A stretch of 64,000 nt of DNA, from the NCBI GenBank assembly GCA_964370605.1, contig CAYJJX010000007.1:47469-111468 (forward strand). The letters are read 5' to 3'. The notes beneath the pieces were generated by a model. The model made no database searches, was not told the origin of the DNA, and saw only the letters and a list, made by a program, of their open reading frames with translations. This DNA is from CAYJBH01 sp964370605. Lineage in GTDB: Bacteria; Bacillota; Clostridia; Oscillospirales; Ruminococcaceae. Every line of letters begins with the position of its first letter. Positions within the stretch are counted from its first letter, which is position 1. A program made the position numbers and the translations under genes. Shown one piece after another: positions 50,696-58,325 of this stretch.

Positions 50696-52531
50696 TTACT
50701 GTTTTAGGATAGTCATAAACTCTTCGCCGGTGATGGTTTCTTTCTCCAAGAGATATGCAGAGATTTCATGTAGTTTTTGCTCATTCTCTTTCAAGATTTC
50801 CATCGCCCGTTCGTATTGCTTATGTATAATATCTATCACTTCGTCGTCTACCGACTTTGCGGTATCGGGGGAACATATCATGGAGCTGTCGCCACCAAGA
50901 TATTGGTTGTTCACCGTCTCCAGCGCTACCATTCCGAATTGTTCGCTCATGCCATAACGGGTAATCATCGCCCTTGCGATTTTTGTCGCCTGCTCTATGT
51001 CGTTCGAAGCGCCGGTAGTAATTGATTTAAATATCAGTTCCTCTGCCGCCCGTCCGCCCGTAAAGGTTGCAATCTTATTAAGCGCCTGCTCCTTACTCAT
51101 TAGGAAGCGTTCATCGCTCTCCACCTGCATGGTATATCCAAGTGCACCTGAGGTACGGGGAATAATTGTTATTTTATGGACCGGCGCGCTGTCGTTTTGC
51201 AGTGCCGCGACCAACGCATGTCCCACTTCATGATAGGAAACGATCTTGCGTTCCTGCTCCGATACCACGGCATTTTTACGTTGATAACCGGCAATGATGA
51301 CCTCTACACTTTCTTCAAGATCGGATTGTACAACCTCGCTTCTGCCATCTCGCACTGCACGAAGTGCCGCCTCATTAATAATATTGGCAAGCTCCGCTCC
51401 GTTCGCACCCGATGTCGCCCGTGCAACCGCTTCATAGTCAACGTCTTGTGCCATCTTCACATTTTTACCATGCACCTGCAATATTGCGGCACGGTCTGTG
51501 CGATCAGGCAGTTCAACCGGCACTCGTCGATCAAATCGTCCCGGTCTTGTGAGTGCTTTATCAAGTATCTCGGGTCGGTTACTCGCCGCCAACAGCACGA
51601 CACCTTTTTGTCCATCAAAGCCGTCCATTTCGGTCAAGAGCTGATTGAGTGTCTGTTCCCGCTCGTCGTTTCCTCCAATGCCGCCGCTGTCACGCTTTTT
51701 GCCGATTGTGTCAATCTCGTCGATGAATATGATACAGGGGGCTTTTTCGTTCGCCTGCTTGAAAAGATCTCTCACCTTTGCGGCACCCATGCCGACAAAC
51801 ATTTCCACAAATTCAGATCCGGATATCGAGAAAAACGGAACCTTTGCTTCGCCTGCTACCGCTTTTGCAAGCAGGGTTTTACCCGTTCCGGGAGGGCCCA
51901 CCAACAACACACCTTTGGGGAGATTTGCACCTATGTCAGCATATTTTTTCGGATTGTTGAGAAAGTCCACCACCTCGGCGAGTGCCTCTTTTGCCTCTTC
52001 CTGTCCTGCCACATCTTGGAACGATTTGCCGGTCTTGGTTTCGGCATATATTTTTGCATTTGATTTGCCGAACGACATGGAGTTCCCACCCATCTTCTTT
52101 GACATCTTTGACATAATGAATATCCATACCGCTGCAAAGATAGCAATCATGATCACTGTGCTGATTATGTTCATCAAAAATGATGGTTCTTTTGGTAGGG
52201 ACTCGGTAAACTCAACCCCCGCCTCATATAGTTTGTCGACAAGATAGAAATCTTGCATTCTTACAGTAGAATAAAGATCTACCTGCGGATCTTCTTCGCC
52301 GATGTTCTCTATCTCAATGCCGTAAAGTATTGAATCCTCCATTACCTGCACCATAGAAATTTTTCCGGAGTCAAGATCGTTGAGAAATGCATCATATGTA
52401 ACGGGAGTGATCTGTGATTGTGCGAAAAAAATCGATATTAGCATATTCAGCACGAAAATTACGACAAATGCGATGAGTAAATAATAAGTAAACGATTTTT
52501 TGTTTTTGATTTTTATTGAATCCTTGTTCAT
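50696..52531 (-). CDS. ftsH: ATP-dependent zinc metalloprotease FtsH
   Basis: This 611-residue membrane protease degrades misassembled membrane proteins. It has two membrane helices (about 14-36 and 118-140) around an extracytoplasmic domain, an AAA+ ATPase (Walker A GPPGTGKT at 212-219, Walker B IIFIDEID, arginine fingers in TRPGRFDRRV) and the protease domain with the HEVGH zinc site. The usual reading is HEAGH; the change keeps HExxH. Length is in the normal 600-650 range. A lipoprotein gene follows at once. Confidence 0.94.
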   Translation of the reverse strand: MNKDSIKIKNKKSFTYYLLIAFVVIFVLNMLISIFFAQSQITPVTYDAFLNDLDSGKISMVQVMEDSILYGIEIENIGEEDPQVDLYSTVRMQDFYLVDKLYEAGVEFTESLPKEPSFLMNIISTVIMIAIFAAVWIFIMSKMSKKMGGNSMSFGKSNAKIYAETKTGKSFQDVAGQEEAKEALAEVVDFLNNPKKYADIGANLPKGVLLVGPPGTGKTLLAKAVAGEAKVPFFSISGSEFVEMFVGMGAAKVRDLFKQANEKAPCIIFIDEIDTIGKKRDSGGIGGNDEREQTLNQLLTEMDGFDGQKGVVLLAASNRPEILDKALTRPGRFDRRVPVELPDRTDRAAILQVHGKNVKMAQDVDYEAVARATSGANGAELANIINEAALRAVRDGRSEVVQSDLEESVEVIIAGYQRKNAVVSEQERKIVSYHEVGHALVAALQNDSAPVHKITIIPRTSGALGYTMQVESDERFLMSKEQALNKIATFTGGRAAEELIFKSITTGASNDIEQATKIARAMITRYGMSEQFGMVALETVNNQYLGGDSSMICSPDTAKSVDDEVIDIIHKQYERAMEILKENEQKLHEISAYLLEKETITGEEFMTILKQ

Positions 52532-52662
52532 TTTGAACCCTTTCGTTTATAATTAATGTATAGTGATGTTATGTTTTTCTTAAAACCGTGCCATGGTTGT
52601 GGCTTTTCAAAGAATCAGGGTTTCTGTTTAAAGTCCTTGAATTAAATGACCAACTATATTAT

Positions 52663-53460
52663 TTACATCGCTGCATTTCCCAATACATGTTCCGACAAAA
52701 TTAAGAATACGCCCAGTGATGTGAGCACCAGTCCGGTCGCTCTATTCAGAATCGCCGGTTTTGATCGATTTGCAAATTTTGAGCCGAGCAGTGCAAATAT
52801 CAAGGTCGAGGCCATACAGATGGTAAGCACCACCGGATCGGGTATTATCTGCTGTATGGTAAAGTGTGACATCGCCCCAAAAAGTGCCGTGAAGGTCATG
52901 ATAAACACGCTGGTTCCGACCGCTTTTTTCAGTTCATATCCGAGCACCGTTGTCATTAGGGTTAACATCATTATTCCACCGCCCGCTCCGACAAATCCAC
53001 ATATGAAACCGATTACTGCACCGCAAAGAATCGGAAGTATGGCTTTCAGCTTGTTCTCTTTGCGAATCAAAGGCTTTGTTTCTTTGTCCTCCTTTTTCAA
53101 AAGGAATTTTATTCCCATAAACAGTGACATGTAAAGAGCGATGTTACCCATCGATTCGCTCGGCACCAGTCCTGCTATGAATGCACCGATAAACGTGAAA
53201 ATCAATACACTTATCAACAACGTTTTGCTGTTCTTTATGTCTATGTTTTTGTTTTTTCCATAGGTATAGGCGGATATTGCGCTTGCCAGCACATCGGAAG
53301 CGAGCGCAATGCCTATCGCCTCATACGGGTTCATATCTAAAAAAGTAATCAACATGGGAGTGATTACCACCGCCGCACTCATTCCGGCAAATCCTGTACC
53401 GAGCCCTGCACCGATTCCGGCAATGATGCAAACTATTATTGTTGTCATGGTATTATTCAC
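52663..53460 (-). CDS. TSUP family transporter (TauE/SafE)
   Basis: This 265-residue membrane protein has about eight helices in two repeats, with the family glycine-rich segments AGIGAGLGTGFAGMSAAVVITPML and GFVGAGGGIMMLTLMTTVLGYE. Family members move sulfite, sulfonates or sulfoacetate across the membrane; the substrate here is unknown. It begins 18 bp after a MarR regulator, which likely controls it. The cysteine content is low and no sulfur genes are adjacent. Confidence 0.87.
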   Translation of the reverse strand: MNNTMTTIIVCIIAGIGAGLGTGFAGMSAAVVITPMLITFLDMNPYEAIGIALASDVLASAISAYTYGKNKNIDIKNSKTLLISVLIFTFIGAFIAGLVPSESMGNIALYMSLFMGIKFLLKKEDKETKPLIRKENKLKAILPILCGAVIGFICGFVGAGGGIMMLTLMTTVLGYELKKAVGTSVFIMTFTALFGAMSHFTIQQIIPDPVVLTICMASTLIFALLGSKFANRSKPAILNRATGLVLTSLGVFLILSEHVLGNAAM

Positions 53461-53478
53461 TCCTATATGTTTTTACTG

Positions 53479-53907
53479 TTATTTATTTTGATCAGCCTTG
53501 AGATTTTCTACCGCCTTTTTAACTATATTTATTGCCATACCCAGCTCCTCATCCGATATACCTTTGAAAGCTACCTTACGAAAATTCGAAATGCACACTT
53601 GTGCTTCATCAATAACCGATGCGCTTTTCGGCAACAGGTTCAACCGTAATACCTTTTTGTTGTCGGGTGATGGAGTTTTTGATATATACCCATTTTTAGC
53701 AAGATTGTTGATGGCGGTCGAAGCATGAGACTTTGTGTAGTTGTTCGAGTCTAAAATATCTGTCAGGGTATTGCGCTCAGGGTTTGTTGCCAAGAATTGT
53801 AAGAGTTCAAGTTCAAGATAGGTTAAGTCTGTCTTGTTCATCAGCCCTTTAAAATGCTCTTTTCTCAAACTCATAAACTCCATAAACGAATCTTTAAGTT
53901 TTATCAT
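53479..53907 (-). CDS. MarR family transcriptional regulator
   Basis: This 142-residue winged-helix protein has the MarR layout: N-terminal helices, recognition region LTDILDSNNYTKSHASTAINNLAKNGYI, the wing SKTPSPDNKKVLRLNLLP and C-terminal dimer helices. I chose the ATG at 53907, preceded by GAAGGAGG; the longer frame runs through the promoter and operators. Two GTTCTNNNTAGAAC sites in its promoter suggest it represses itself and the downstream TSUP gene. The ligand is unknown. Confidence 0.88.
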   Translation of the reverse strand: MIKLKDSFMEFMSLRKEHFKGLMNKTDLTYLELELLQFLATNPERNTLTDILDSNNYTKSHASTAINNLAKNGYISKTPSPDNKKVLRLNLLPKSASVIDEAQVCISNFRKVAFKGISDEELGMAINIVKKAVENLKADQNK

Positions 53908-53930
53908 TGGTCTGTACCTCCTTCGGTTTT

Positions 53931-53944
53931 GTTCTAAATAGAAC
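53931..53944. promoter_or_regulatory. MarR-type operator O2 (downstream of the transcription start)
   Basis: GTTCTAAATAGAAC is a near-perfect 14-bp palindrome, located between the -10 box and the ribosome site of the MarR gene. Confidence 0.7.
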
Positions 53945-53959
53945 TTATCTGTTGACGTA

Positions 53960-53988
53960 ATTATAGTTCTGTTTAGAACAAAAGTCAA
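53960..53988 (-). promoter_or_regulatory. Promoter of the marR-TSUP operon
   Basis: Minus strand TTGACT (53988-53983), 17-bp spacer, TATAAT (53965-53960). Confidence 0.85.
53966..53979. promoter_or_regulatory. MarR-type operator O1 (between -35 and -10)
   Basis: GTTCTGTTTAGAAC, a near copy of O2, fills the spacer between the two promoter boxes. Binding would block RNA polymerase directly. Centre-to-centre distance to O2 is 35 bp. Confidence 0.72.
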
Positions 53989-54093
53989 TGGGGGATTTGT
54001 ATATAATTTGTGAACGTTTTGTGTTTGCGGCACAGTATTTCAAAATAGTATGATGGTAAAAACGCGATAAAAGCTTTTGTTTACACCAAATTC

Positions 54094-54122
54094 TTGCAAA
54101 AATCTTTAAAGTGTGGTAAAAT
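54094..54122 (+). promoter_or_regulatory. Promoter of thrS
   Basis: TTGCAA (54094-54099), 17-bp spacer, TAAAAT (54117-54122), about 45 bp before the ATG. The leader is too short for a T-box. Confidence 0.65.
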
Positions 54123-54168
54123 AACTATTCATATAATATCTATAATAAATAGAAAAGGAAACGGTACT

Positions 54169-55950
54169 ATGATTTTATTGCACGACAAGAGCAAGGTGGA
54201 GTTTGAACAGGGTAAAGACGCCTTTCGCCATACCAGCTCTCATATTCTTGCCCAGGCGGTCAAACGCCTTTTTCCCGAGGCACAGCTTGCAATCGGTCCT
54301 TCCATTGAAAACGGCTTTTACTATGATATCGACTGCGACACACGATTCACCGATGAGATTGTCGCCGATATTGAGGCGGAGATGGTGAAAATCGTCAAAG
54401 AAAACCTTCCGCTGGAGCGTTTTGAAAAAACTAAGGAAGAAGCCATAGAGCTTGTCAAGGATCAACCGTACAAGCTTGAAATGGTGCGAGAACTGCCGGA
54501 CGATGCCGTTATATCTTTCTATCAACAGGGTGAGTTCTGCGACATGTGCGCCGGCCCCCACCTTGCCTATACCGGCACTGTCACTGCTATAAAGCTTACA
54601 GGCAGCACCGGTGCATACTGGCGCGGTGACAGCAAAAACAAGATGTTGCAACGAATTTACGGCACCTCGTTCGACACCCCGAAAAAGCTCCGTGAATATC
54701 TTGCCGCCGTGGAAGAGGCAAAGAAACGTGATCACAACAAGATTGGACGTGAACTGGAATATTTCACCACCGCCGACGTTATCGGTCAGGGACTGCCGGT
54801 ATTGCTCCCCAAAGGTGCTCGGGTGATTCAGCTTTTACAGCGCTTTGTGGAGGACGAGGAACAGCGCAGAGGTTATCTTCTCACCAAAACCCCGCTGATG
54901 GGCAAAAGTGACATTTATAAAATCAGCGGACACTGGGACCATTATCGTGACGGCATGTTCATCATCGGCGATCCGGAAAAGGATGAGGCCTCCTGCCTTG
55001 CCCTTCGCCCCATGACATGTCCGTTCCAATACCAAGTTTTTCTTAACCGCAAACGCAGTTATCGTGACCTGCCGATGCGCCTTGGCGAAACCAGCACACT
55101 TTTCCGCAACGAGGACTCGGGCGAGATGCACGGGCTTATCCGCGTGCGTCAGTTCACCATCAGCGAGGGACATCTCATCGTTCGACCCGACCAGCTAGCT
55201 GAAGAATTTTCCGGCTGTCTGACACTTGCACGCTATATGCTGGGAGTGCTCGGTTTGGAAGAGGATTGCAACTACCGTTTCAGCCGCTGGGATCCCAATC
55301 GCACCGATAAGTATGAGGGCACAAAGGAGCAATGGGAACTTGCCGAGAGCACGATGGAAAAGATTCTGAAAGATCTTGACGTTGACTATGTCGAGGGTAT
55401 TGACGAGGCGGCATTCTATGGCCCAAAATTAGATATACAGATAAAGAATGTCCACGGTAAAGAGGACACTCTCATCACAATACAGATTGACATGCTACTT
55501 GCCGAAAAGTTCAAGATGGAGTATGTAGGAGAAGACGGTGCACCGCACGCACCTTATATCATACACCGTACCTCCATCGGGTGCTATGAGCGTACGCTCG
55601 CCCTGCTCATCGAAAAATATGCCGGTGCTCTTCCGGTTTGGATGATGCCGGAACAGGTACGAATCGTCCCCATCAGTGAAAGCCATCACGATTATGCCGA
55701 AGAGCTGGAAAAACTTTTATTTGAGGCAGATATCCGTGTCAGTGCCGACTATCGCAACGAGAAGATGGGGTATAAAATCCGTGAGGCACAGCTGGAAAAG
55801 ATACCGTATATCTTGGTGGTAGGCGACAAAGAGATGGCAGATCGCACCGTTGCGGTTCGCTCCCCACGAAACGAGGAGTTCGGCGGTGTCAAACCGATAG
55901 ACGACTTCCTTGGAATGATAAAAGAACAAATTGCAACACGAATGAGATAA
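54169..55950 (+). CDS. thrS: Threonine-tRNA ligase lacking the N-terminal TGS domain
   Basis: This 593-residue class II synthetase charges tRNA-Thr. The editing domain (about 10-200) shows HTSSHILAQAVKRLF and CDMCAGPHL. The catalytic core has LRPMTCPFQYQVF, GETSTLFRNEDSGEMHGLIRVRQFT and the zinc ligands; the anticodon-binding domain lies at the C-terminus (VRIVPISESHHDYAEEL). Most bacterial ThrS are about 640 residues with a TGS domain of about 60 residues first, absent here. The ATG at 54169 follows AAAAGGAAACGG. Confidence 0.93.
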   Translation: MILLHDKSKVEFEQGKDAFRHTSSHILAQAVKRLFPEAQLAIGPSIENGFYYDIDCDTRFTDEIVADIEAEMVKIVKENLPLERFEKTKEEAIELVKDQPYKLEMVRELPDDAVISFYQQGEFCDMCAGPHLAYTGTVTAIKLTGSTGAYWRGDSKNKMLQRIYGTSFDTPKKLREYLAAVEEAKKRDHNKIGRELEYFTTADVIGQGLPVLLPKGARVIQLLQRFVEDEEQRRGYLLTKTPLMGKSDIYKISGHWDHYRDGMFIIGDPEKDEASCLALRPMTCPFQYQVFLNRKRSYRDLPMRLGETSTLFRNEDSGEMHGLIRVRQFTISEGHLIVRPDQLAEEFSGCLTLARYMLGVLGLEEDCNYRFSRWDPNRTDKYEGTKEQWELAESTMEKILKDLDVDYVEGIDEAAFYGPKLDIQIKNVHGKEDTLITIQIDMLLAEKFKMEYVGEDGAPHAPYIIHRTSIGCYERTLALLIEKYAGALPVWMMPEQVRIVPISESHHDYAEELEKLLFEADIRVSADYRNEKMGYKIREAQLEKIPYILVVGDKEMADRTVAVRSPRNEEFGGVKPIDDFLGMIKEQIATRMR

Positions 55951-55956
55951 CAAGTT

Positions 55957-56742
55957 ATGAATTTGATCAAACCCTTTGCCGAAATGCCGAAACAGGCGAT
56001 GTCCGACATAAAATATGTAATGTGTGACATTGACGACACCATCACCACCGACGGCAAACTGTCGGCGGCGGCATATTCCGCGCTTTGGGAGCTGAGTGAG
56101 AGTGGTATTGCGGTCATTCCGGTGACGGGGCGACCTGCCGGCTGGTGCGATCTTATCGTGAGGCAATGGCCGGTCAAGGCGGTCATCGGTGAAAACGGCG
56201 CATTTGTCTATTACCTTGAGAATGGGCTTCGCCGCACCTTCACCCACCCAGAAGTTTCAACCGACATAAAAACACGCCTTTTCGATTTGGAAAAGGCGTG
56301 TTTATCGTCTGTTGAGGGGTGTCGAGTGGCAAAAGATCAATTTTCACGCATATATGACCTTGCCATCGACTTTGGTGAAGAACCGCCGCACCTAGGCTTT
56401 GAGGCGGCAGAACGGATAAAAGACATCTGCCTTGAACACGGCGCAGTCGCAAAGGTCAGTTCCATTCATGTGAACGCATGGTTTGGAAACTATGACAAAT
56501 TATCGATGGCACAGCTCTTTATGACCGAAGTGCTCAGGGAAATCGACATAAAAAAACAGGTGCTCTTCTTCGGCGATTCACCGAACGACGAGCCCATGTT
56601 CTCTTTCTTTCCGCACAGCTGTGCGGTTGCCAATATCAAACAGTTTTTGGATAAGCTCACCCATCCGCCGACCTATATCGCCGAAAAAGAGAGCGGAGAG
56701 GGCTTTGCACAGTGCGTAAAGAGGTTTTTGGCAGTGCGATAG
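55957..56742 (+). CDS. HAD superfamily sugar-phosphatase-like hydrolase
   Basis: This 261-residue protein has the HAD motifs: I CDIDDTITTDG (nucleophile and acid/base aspartates), II VIPVTGRP, III/IV FFGDSPNDEPMF. Its layout resembles the class IIB cap group (mannosyl-3-phosphoglycerate or sucrose phosphate phosphatase-like). The substrate is unknown. It starts six bases after thrS, without a clear ribosome site, so translation may be coupled. Confidence 0.85.
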   Translation: MNLIKPFAEMPKQAMSDIKYVMCDIDDTITTDGKLSAAAYSALWELSESGIAVIPVTGRPAGWCDLIVRQWPVKAVIGENGAFVYYLENGLRRTFTHPEVSTDIKTRLFDLEKACLSSVEGCRVAKDQFSRIYDLAIDFGEEPPHLGFEAAERIKDICLEHGAVAKVSSIHVNAWFGNYDKLSMAQLFMTEVLREIDIKKQVLFFGDSPNDEPMFSFFPHSCAVANIKQFLDKLTHPPTYIAEKESGEGFAQCVKRFLAVR

Positions 56743-56753
56743 TCACTATAAAA

Positions 56754-56825
56754 ATAGTCCTTCAATGTGAATATCAACACACCCTCCGACAAGCTCTGAT
56801 CGTTTTTCGGGGTTGAATGACTATA
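56754..56825. repeat. Dispersed imperfect palindrome (copy B)
   Basis: Ends ATAGTCCTTCAA (56754-56765) and TTGAATGACTAT (56813-56824) are inverse copies with one mismatch. The right 22 bases (56804-56825) are identical to 62446-62467. The element fills the gap between two convergent genes. Confidence 0.7.
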
Positions 56826-56854
56826 TAAGGTCATCCGACAAACAAATATCGCCT

Positions 56855-57772
56855 TTACTTCACCTTGTCCCCTACTCTCAGTCTCCGCCCTGCCGCAAAG
56901 GCGGTGCCGTCCATCAGGTTTTTGCCCTGCGGCTTTAGTTTGCTCAAAACAATCGCACCCTCGCCGCAAGCGATGGTTAGCGGTTTGACCGACAAAATTT
57001 CCCCTATCTCTCCGGTTTGATCGCTTACCCGAGTCTCGCCGATGCCGCAGATCACATCACACAGCGATATGGTGGGCATTAAATAAGGGTTCACCCCTCG
57101 TGTAAGGTTGTGAATCGTATCGGCGCTCATATCAAAATCGCAGACAAGTTCCGTCTTTTGAATCGGCGGTGCGTGGCTCGACTTCTCATGGTCTTGAGGA
57201 GTATAGCTCGCATCGCCTTTTTCTATGTCACATAATGTCTTTAATAAAAGCGGAATTCCGACCTGCTCCATGCGTGAAAATATGTCGCCTGCGGTCTCAT
57301 TTTCACCGATATCAAACTGCTCGCTTGATATTATGTCTCCGGTGTCGATCCCCTCGTCGATGCGCATAACCGTAACACCACCGACTTTTTCTCCCGCCAT
57401 GATCGCACGCTGAATGGGTGCCGCTCCACGATAGCTCGGAAGCAGTGACACATGAAGGTTTATCGTGCCGTACTTCGGCATTTCTATTATCTCATTTTGC
57501 AAAATCCGTCCGTATGCCACCACCACAATGATATCGGGACAAAGTTCTTTTATCCTTTGCTCCTCTTCGCTGTTTCGCAGTGTAGTCGGCTCATGACAGA
57601 TGATACCAAGCCGCTCTGCCGCCTCGGCAACCGGTGTCGGTGTCAATATCTGTTTGCGCCCCACCGGTTTGCGCTGTCTTGTATAGACCGCTACCACCTC
57701 GTGACCCGCCCGGGCTATCGCCTCGAGTGTCTTTGCCGCCAGCACTGGAGTGCCCATGAATACTATCTTCAC
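56855..57772 (-). CDS. fmt: Methionyl-tRNA formyltransferase
   Basis: This 305-residue enzyme formylates initiator Met-tRNA with 10-formyl-THF. Motifs: VFMGTPVLAAKTLEAI, LHVSLLPSYRGAAPIQRAI (catalytic region) and GVTVMRIDEGIDTGDII. The C-terminal tRNA-binding domain covers about 205-300. Its start overlaps def by 4 bp, matching the common def-fmt order. Confidence 0.94.
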   Translation of the reverse strand: MKIVFMGTPVLAAKTLEAIARAGHEVVAVYTRQRKPVGRKQILTPTPVAEAAERLGIICHEPTTLRNSEEEQRIKELCPDIIVVVAYGRILQNEIIEMPKYGTINLHVSLLPSYRGAAPIQRAIMAGEKVGGVTVMRIDEGIDTGDIISSEQFDIGENETAGDIFSRMEQVGIPLLLKTLCDIEKGDASYTPQDHEKSSHAPPIQKTELVCDFDMSADTIHNLTRGVNPYLMPTISLCDVICGIGETRVSDQTGEIGEILSVKPLTIACGEGAIVLSKLKPQGKNLMDGTAFAAGRRLRVGDKVK

Positions 57773-58299
57773 TGTTCGCTTTTCTCCGCTGCCTCGTGTA
57801 CCTTGTCTTCGATCTGTTGTTCGGTATAAAGTTTCTCCGCCTTATCTGATATAGTTATGCCGTCCAAATGATCAATTTCATGACACGCCGCACGCGCCAA
57901 TATGTCGTGTGCTTTTATGGTAAAAGTATTTCCGAGACGGTCTTGTGCCTCTACCGTTACGGTTTGTGGGCGGGTAATCGTTCCGTGTAACCCCGGGAAA
58001 GAAAGACAACCCTCCAGTGACTCAACTTCACCATTACTTGCTATAATTTTCGGATTGACCATCTCTATTATCTCATAGCCGATCTCGTCAGAGTCTTCAA
58101 TCTCAAACTCGTCAAGAATTACTGCAACACGTCGGAGCACCCCAATCTGCGGTGCCGCAAGCCCGAGACCACCCGCCTCCAACATCGTCTCACCAAGGTC
58201 ATCCAGCAGGTCATGTAAGCGGTCGTTAAATTCGGTTATCTCTCTCGAGCGCTTTTTAAGCGTCGGTTCTCCATCGTGTAAAATATTTCTAAGTGCCAT
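57769..58299 (-). CDS. def: Peptide deformylase
   Basis: This 176-residue metalloenzyme removes the N-formyl group from new proteins. All three motifs are present: GLAAPQIGV, EGCLSFPG and CHEIDHLDG (HExxH metal site). It lies 26 bp after priA and overlaps fmt by 4 bp. Confidence 0.95.
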   Translation of the reverse strand: MALRNILHDGEPTLKKRSREITEFNDRLHDLLDDLGETMLEAGGLGLAAPQIGVLRRVAVILDEFEIEDSDEIGYEIIEMVNPKIIASNGEVESLEGCLSFPGLHGTITRPQTVTVEAQDRLGNTFTIKAHDILARAACHEIDHLDGITISDKAEKLYTEQQIEDKVHEAAEKSEQ

Positions 58300-58325
58300 C
58301 TTGTATGTTATCCTTCCATTTGATT

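Noticed and set aside
51176..52063. 295-residue plus-strand frame
   Set aside because: Antisense to ftsH, with no ribosome site or recognisable motif.
53990..54168. T-box leader before thrS
   Set aside because: Only about 45 nt lie between the promoter and the ATG; there is no AGGGUGGNACCGCG-like block or terminator.
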